Part shown: piece by piece, positions 7,220 through 10,236 of the stretch
How the letters are laid out: each line of letters begins with the position of its first letter
How positions within the stretch are numbered: position 1 is the stretch's first letter
Origin: Bacteroidota bacterium
GTDB taxonomy: Bacteria > Bacteroidota > Rhodothermia > Rhodothermales > UBA10348
NCBI GenBank assembly: GCA_024640835.1
Contig: JAHEEH010000031.1
Coordinates: forward strand, 1 to 10,236
Direction: 5' to 3'
DNA length: 10,236 bases
Program-made: the position numbers and the translations under genes
Notes under the pieces: model-generated
What the model was told of the DNA's origin: nothing
Database searches by the model: none
The model's input: only the letters and a program-made list of their open reading frames with translations

Positions 7220-8674
7220 TTACCCGATTAGAACATCCTGGTGAGCGAGTCGGACTTTCTGCGCGCCGGTCCCGGCACGCGAAAGGGCCGCGACGAAGGT
7301 CAGCGGTCCGACTCGTCCGACGAACATGAGGAGAATGGTGATCCATCGTCCGGCGGTCGAAAGGTCGGTCGTGGCGCCGAGACTCAGGCCCACCGTGTTG
7401 AGGGCGCTCGTCGCCTCGAAGAGCACGTCCAGAAACCGTCCGGACGGACCGATCCGGGCCGTGATCCCGGTTTCGAAGGCCGACATGACGAAGACCGACG
7501 TGGCGAGCACACCCAGGACCAGCACGCCGAGACCTACCGCGCGCTGCACGGTGGCCTGCGGGATCGTCCGGTTCCCGACGTTGATCGTTTCCACGCCGCG
7601 AAGGCGAGCCACCGCGACGAGCACCATCAGCGCCACGGTGGTCGTCTTGATGCCACCGGCGGTGGAGCCGGGCGACCCGCCTACGGACATCAGCAGGATC
7701 GTGAGGAAATTGGAGCTGTCGGAAGCCGATCCGTAGTCGATCGAGTTGAACCCCGCGGTCCGGGCGGTCACGCTCATGAAGAGGCCGTTCACCACCCGGT
7801 CCACCACGGACATGCCCCCCAGGGTTCCGTACCACTCCATCCACGTGAAGAGAAACCACCCGGCGAGAACCAGGATGCCGGAAGTGACCACGACGATGCG
7901 GGTGTGCGCGGTGAGCGGTGCGACGGTGCGGAGCTCGCCATCCGCCCGCCGGGCAAAGAAACGCCGGGCCCAGAGATGTCGGCGCAGCTCCGACAGCGAC
8001 AGGAATCCGATCCCGCCGGCGACGATCAGGGCCATGATGACCAGCAGGACGCCCGGATTCGCACTGAAGGAGACCAGGGAGTTGCCGAACGTGGAGAAGC
8101 CCGCGTTGCAGAATGCGCTGACGGCCTGGAATACCGCGTGCCACGCCCCCGCCGCCGGACCGAACCGCGGCAGGAACAGCAGCCAGAGAAGGACGGCCCC
8201 CGCCGCCTCGATCGCCAGCGTATACCGGACAATACTGAGGACCATGCGACGCGGATTGACCACGAAGGGGCTTCCGGGATCGAGCGAGAGCTTCTCCTGC
8301 CGGACCGAGATCCTCTGACCCAGGGCGATCATGATCCACGTGGCGAACGTCACCACGCCCAGGCCGCCGAGCTGGATGAGCAGCAGCACGTAGAACTGTC
8401 CGAAGGCGGTGAAGAACGTCGCCGTGTCCCGCACGACCAGCCCCGTGACGCACACGGCGCTCGTGGCCGTGAAGAGCCCGTCGATCCACGTCATCGGTTC
8501 ACCGGCATACAGGCCGGGGAGCACCTGGAAACCGATCGTGCCCAGGAGGATGAGGGTGGCGAACGCGAGGGCGAAGAGACGTGCGGGCGCAAGGCTCTTC
8601 CAGCCGCGTGCCAGTTTCTTCGGCGCGGCACCCAGTGTCGCCGGGATTCGTCTGACCGGATCGAAGCGCCCCAT
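7220..8674 (-). CDS. ktrB: Potassium uptake channel subunit, TrkH/KtrB family
   Basis: This 484-residue membrane protein is the K+-translocating subunit of a Ktr-type uptake system, built from four M1-pore-M2 repeats. After a basic cytoplasmic N-terminus (residues 1-32) I see hydrophobic spans throughout and the four selectivity-filter glycines: Gly78 in AVCVTGL, Gly192 in FCNAGF, Gly308 in ARTAGFN and Gly429 in LNTVGL. The third repeat carries the conserved gating-loop sequence GGSPGSTAGGIKTTT (332-346). These glycines replace the extended K+-channel TVGYG signature and mark the SKT superfamily. Length and the small one-domain partner downstream favour KtrB over TrkH. The start at 8674 is 9 bases past the upstream enzyme gene's stop, and ktrA follows after 4 bases, so all three are probably one mRNA. 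Confidence 0.95.
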   Translation of the reverse strand: MGRFDPVRRIPATLGAAPKKLARGWKSLAPARLFALAFATLILLGTIGFQVLPGLYAGEPMTWIDGLFTATSAVCVTGLVVRDTATFFTAFGQFYVLLLIQLGGLGVVTFATWIMIALGQRISVRQEKLSLDPGSPFVVNPRRMVLSIVRYTLAIEAAGAVLLWLLFLPRFGPAAGAWHAVFQAVSAFCNAGFSTFGNSLVSFSANPGVLLVIMALIVAGGIGFLSLSELRRHLWARRFFARRADGELRTVAPLTAHTRIVVVTSGILVLAGWFLFTWMEWYGTLGGMSVVDRVVNGLFMSVTARTAGFNSIDYGSASDSSNFLTILLMSVGGSPGSTAGGIKTTTVALMVLVAVARLRGVETINVGNRTIPQATVQRAVGLGVLVLGVLATSVFVMSAFETGITARIGPSGRFLDVLFEATSALNTVGLSLGATTDLSTAGRWITILLMFVGRVGPLTFVAALSRAGTGAQKVRLAHQDVLIG

Positions 8675-8683
8675 GCGTGTCGC

Positions 8684-9943
8684 TCAGCCCCGGACGATGC
8701 GTGTCAGTGTGTCGAGCAGCCGATCCACCTCCTCTGCCGTGTTGTAGTGGGCGAGACCGATGCGCAACAGGCCGCCCTGCCCCTCGAAGCCCAGGGTGCG
8801 CATGACCTCCAGCGCGTAATAGTTGCCGTCCCACGCAAAAATGCCCTCCCTTGCCAGCGATCTGTTCAGGTCGGAGGCCGCGTGGCCCTCGACGTCGAAC
8901 ACCACCGTGGGTACGCGATCCGAGACCTGGTCCGGATCGGTGATCCCGTGGATCCGTAGCCCGGGGATCCGCACGAGGCCGTCGATGAGACGCCGACAGA
9001 GGATCCGCTCGTATCCGGCGAGCGCCGCCATGGCGGCCACGACGGCCGCCCGGCGGCCCTGGCCCTTTGCACCGGCCATTTCCGAACCGATCCACGCGAG
9101 GTAGTCCACGGCTCCCGCCGTTCCGGCCATGCCCTCGTGGGACAGGGTCCCCGTCTCGTGTCGATGGGGGAGGTCGTCGGAGGCCGGGCGCACCTTGTAG
9201 GCGGGAAGGTTGCCCAGCAACTCCTCGCGGCCCCAGAGGATACCCTGGTGAGGACCGAAGAACTTGTAGGCCGAACACACCAGGAAGTCGCAGTCCAGCG
9301 CGCGGACGTCCGTCACTCCATGCGGCACGTACTGCACCGAATCCACGTAGACCAGCCCGCCGACCGCGTGAACGTGCCGGGCGATGGACGCGACGTCGTT
9401 GATCGTACCGAGCGCGTTCGAGGCATGGTTCACGGCCGCGAGCACGGTGCGCTCGCCTACGAGATCGTCCAGGAGCTCCGTTTCGTACCGGAACGTCTTC
9501 GTCGAAAACGGCAACCAGTCCACCTCAAGTCCCAGGTCACGCGCGAGCAGAAGCCACGGGGCGACATTCGCGTCGTGATCCATCCGGGTCACCAGGATCC
9601 GGTCTCCTGGGCGGAAACGGGAGCCCAGGGTACGCGACATCGCGAAGGTGAGCGAGGTCATGTTCTGCCCGAACACGATTTCGTCGGGGGACGAGGCCCC
9701 GAGCAGGTCGGCCATGGACCGGTGCGCGTCCTCCAGGACGCGGTCGGTCTCGGTCGACGTCCGGAAGGGTCCCCCGGAATTCGCGTTCCACCGCGTGAAG
9801 TACTCCGACGTCCGGTCGATGACCTGCCGCGGGACCTGGGTTCCCCCCGGATTGTCGAAGTAGACGCGCGGCGTCCCGTCGTCGCGGACGAAAAGGGAGG
9901 GGAACTGGGAGCGAATCCTGTCGATGTCGAGCGGCATGGGCAT
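8684..9943 (-). CDS. Class V PLP-dependent enzyme, cysteine-desulfurase-like family without the catalytic cysteine
   Basis: This 419-residue fold-type I PLP enzyme resembles SufS/CsdA and isopenicillin N epimerase and fits the family annotated as cysteine desulfurase-like protein (VC1184 type). With the ATG at 9943, the cofactor residues match SufS numbering closely: His123 (DHDANVAPW) stacks on PLP, Asp201 and Gln204 (YVDSVQYVPH) contact the ring, Lys227 (SAYKFFGPHQG) forms the Schiff base, and Arg394 (LLRIGLAHYNT) is the substrate-carboxylate arginine. Where SufS has its persulfide cysteine (HHCAMP), this protein has IFAWDGNYYAL, and the three cysteines (218, 223, 316) lie elsewhere, so classical desulfurase chemistry is unlikely. 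The reaction is unknown; a racemase, lyase or transaminase on an amino acid is possible. The start was chosen by this alignment; ATG at 9937 is an equal alternative, and the frame stays open to 10099 over non-conserved sequence. It heads the operon with ktrB and ktrA. Confidence 0.88.
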   Translation of the reverse strand: MPMPLDIDRIRSQFPSLFVRDDGTPRVYFDNPGGTQVPRQVIDRTSEYFTRWNANSGGPFRTSTETDRVLEDAHRSMADLLGASSPDEIVFGQNMTSLTFAMSRTLGSRFRPGDRILVTRMDHDANVAPWLLLARDLGLEVDWLPFSTKTFRYETELLDDLVGERTVLAAVNHASNALGTINDVASIARHVHAVGGLVYVDSVQYVPHGVTDVRALDCDFLVCSAYKFFGPHQGILWGREELLGNLPAYKVRPASDDLPHRHETGTLSHEGMAGTAGAVDYLAWIGSEMAGAKGQGRRAAVVAAMAALAGYERILCRRLIDGLVRIPGLRIHGITDPDQVSDRVPTVVFDVEGHAASDLNRSLAREGIFAWDGNYYALEVMRTLGFEGQGGLLRIGLAHYNTAEEVDRLLDTLTRIVRG

Positions 9944-9993
9944 CTCGATGTCCGTGTGCGCGGAAGCTACGGTGCGCGAGGGACATGGAGGGG

Positions 9994-10023
9994 CCCGGTG
10001 GAGCCGGTCACCGGCTCGCCGGG
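9994..10023. promoter_or_regulatory. Strong inverted repeat in the divergent intergenic region, operator-like
   Basis: GAGCCGGT and ACCGGCTC (10001-10008 and 10010-10017) form a perfect 8-bp dyad around one base. An outer CCCGG (9994-9998) pairs with CCGGG (10019-10023) across small bulges, giving 13 paired positions in 30 bases. It lies 50 bases upstream of the PLP-enzyme start and 74 bases upstream of the rightward amidohydrolase start, just before a possible rightward promoter. With no T-run it is not an intrinsic terminator. A dimeric repressor or activator site is the simplest reading; the regulator is unknown. Confidence 0.45.
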
Positions 10024-10038
10024 ACGGGGAAGCCCCTG

Positions 10039-10067
10039 TTGCGGCGGTGGCCGGCCCCGGGTATCCT
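10039..10067 (+). promoter_or_regulatory. Possible sigma70-type promoter for the amidohydrolase gene
   Basis: TTGCGG (10039-10044) and TATCCT (10062-10067) are separated by exactly 17 bases, which would start transcription near 10074 and leave a leader of about 24 bases before the ATG at 10098. They match the consensus boxes at 3 of 6 and 4 of 6 positions, so this is only a candidate; spacing and location are its best support. Confidence 0.3.
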
Positions 10068-10097
10068 CTGCGTGTAACGCAACCCCGGATTGCCGCC

Positions 10098-10236
10098 ATG
10101 CGACGAACCCTTCTCTTCGCGGTCCTGATGCTTCCCGTCCTGACCCTCCAGGCACGTCAGCAGACGCTCATCGTGACCGACAGGGTCTTCGACGGGGAGG
10201 CCCTGCACGAGAACTGGGCGGTGCTGGTCGACGGAG
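10098..10236 (+). CDS. Exported amidohydrolase-like protein, N-terminal fragment
   Basis: Only the first 46 residues are in the window; the frame is open at the right edge. Residues 1-19 (MRR then a Leu/Phe/Val core, ending LQA) form a signal peptide with likely cleavage before RQQ. The mature start, LIVTDRVFDGEALHENWAVLVDG, is the typical N-terminal beta-sandwich strand pair of the metal-dependent amidohydrolase superfamily (imidazolonepropionase/prolidase-like secreted members), which comes before the HxH metal motif not yet reached here. Substrate cannot be told. No clear Shine-Dalgarno precedes the ATG. The gene is divergent from the PLP-enzyme/Ktr operon, with 154 bases between starts. 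Confidence 0.7.
   Translation, partial: MRRTLLFAVLMLPVLTLQARQQTLIVTDRVFDGEALHENWAVLVDG

Noticed and set aside
7212..8489. Minus-strand open frame of about 425 codons inside ktrB
   Set aside because: It is a frame-shifted reading of ktrB on the same strand. ktrB itself shows all four filter motifs, and this frame is only Arg/Gly/His-rich.
9944..10099. N-terminal extension of the PLP enzyme to the ATG at 10099
   Set aside because: The extra 52 residues are Arg/Pro/Ala-rich, overlap the divergent amidohydrolase start and its candidate promoter, and would spoil the close residue-number match to SufS that the 9943 start gives.
1..10236. Search for CRISPR arrays, tRNA or rRNA genes, insertion sequences, integrases, toxin-antitoxin or defence genes
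   Set aside because: No regular direct repeats, cloverleaf-like segments, transposase motifs or defence domains were seen; every sizeable stretch is explained by the listed genes.

Overview
The window reads as chromosome from a high-GC Gram-negative bacterium. Two of three Cus genes and two other reading frames begin with export signals, and a complete tripartite (inner membrane, periplasm, outer membrane) copper/silver pump implies a double-membrane envelope. The GC-rich codon use, the lack of strong Shine-Dalgarno sequences before most genes, and a signal-peptide amidohydrolase beside a desulfurase-like PLP enzyme would suit Gemmatimonadota or a similar phylum. That placement is a guess, because there is no rRNA or marker gene here.

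Layout, left to right. Positions 1-6153 (minus strand) hold a copper/silver efflux operon, transcribed right to left: a small secreted Cys/His/Met-rich protein, then cusC (TolC-like outer membrane channel), cusB (periplasmic adaptor with a built-in metal-binding domain) and cusA (RND pump). cusA runs off the left edge and lacks roughly its last 65-75 residues. cusC-cusB and cusB-cusA are separated by 7 and 3 bases. The three-methionine copper-relay cluster and the proton-relay acid of CusA are present at the right spacing, so Cu(I)/Ag(I) is the best-supported substrate.

Positions 6154-6281 are a 128-base divergent intergenic region, followed on the plus strand by a short DUF493 (YbeD-like) gene at 6282-6545.

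Positions 6559-9943 (minus strand) hold a second operon, again right to left: a class V PLP-dependent enzyme of the cysteine-desulfurase-like family that lacks the catalytic cysteine, then ktrB (potassium channel subunit) and ktrA (its nucleotide-binding gating subunit), with gaps of 9 and 4 bases. Positions 9944-10097 are a divergent intergenic region with a strong inverted repeat and a possible promoter. At 10098 a plus-strand exported amidohydrolase-like gene begins and runs off the right edge.

No RNA genes, insertion sequences, CRISPR arrays, phage genes or integration signatures were seen, and no gene appears broken. No metal-responsive regulator (CueR, CusRS, CopY type) and no separate CusF lies in the window. 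I did not find a clearly new multi-gene system. The best leads are the small Cys-rich secreted protein at the head of the Cus operon, and the coupling of a non-desulfurase PLP enzyme to Ktr potassium uptake.
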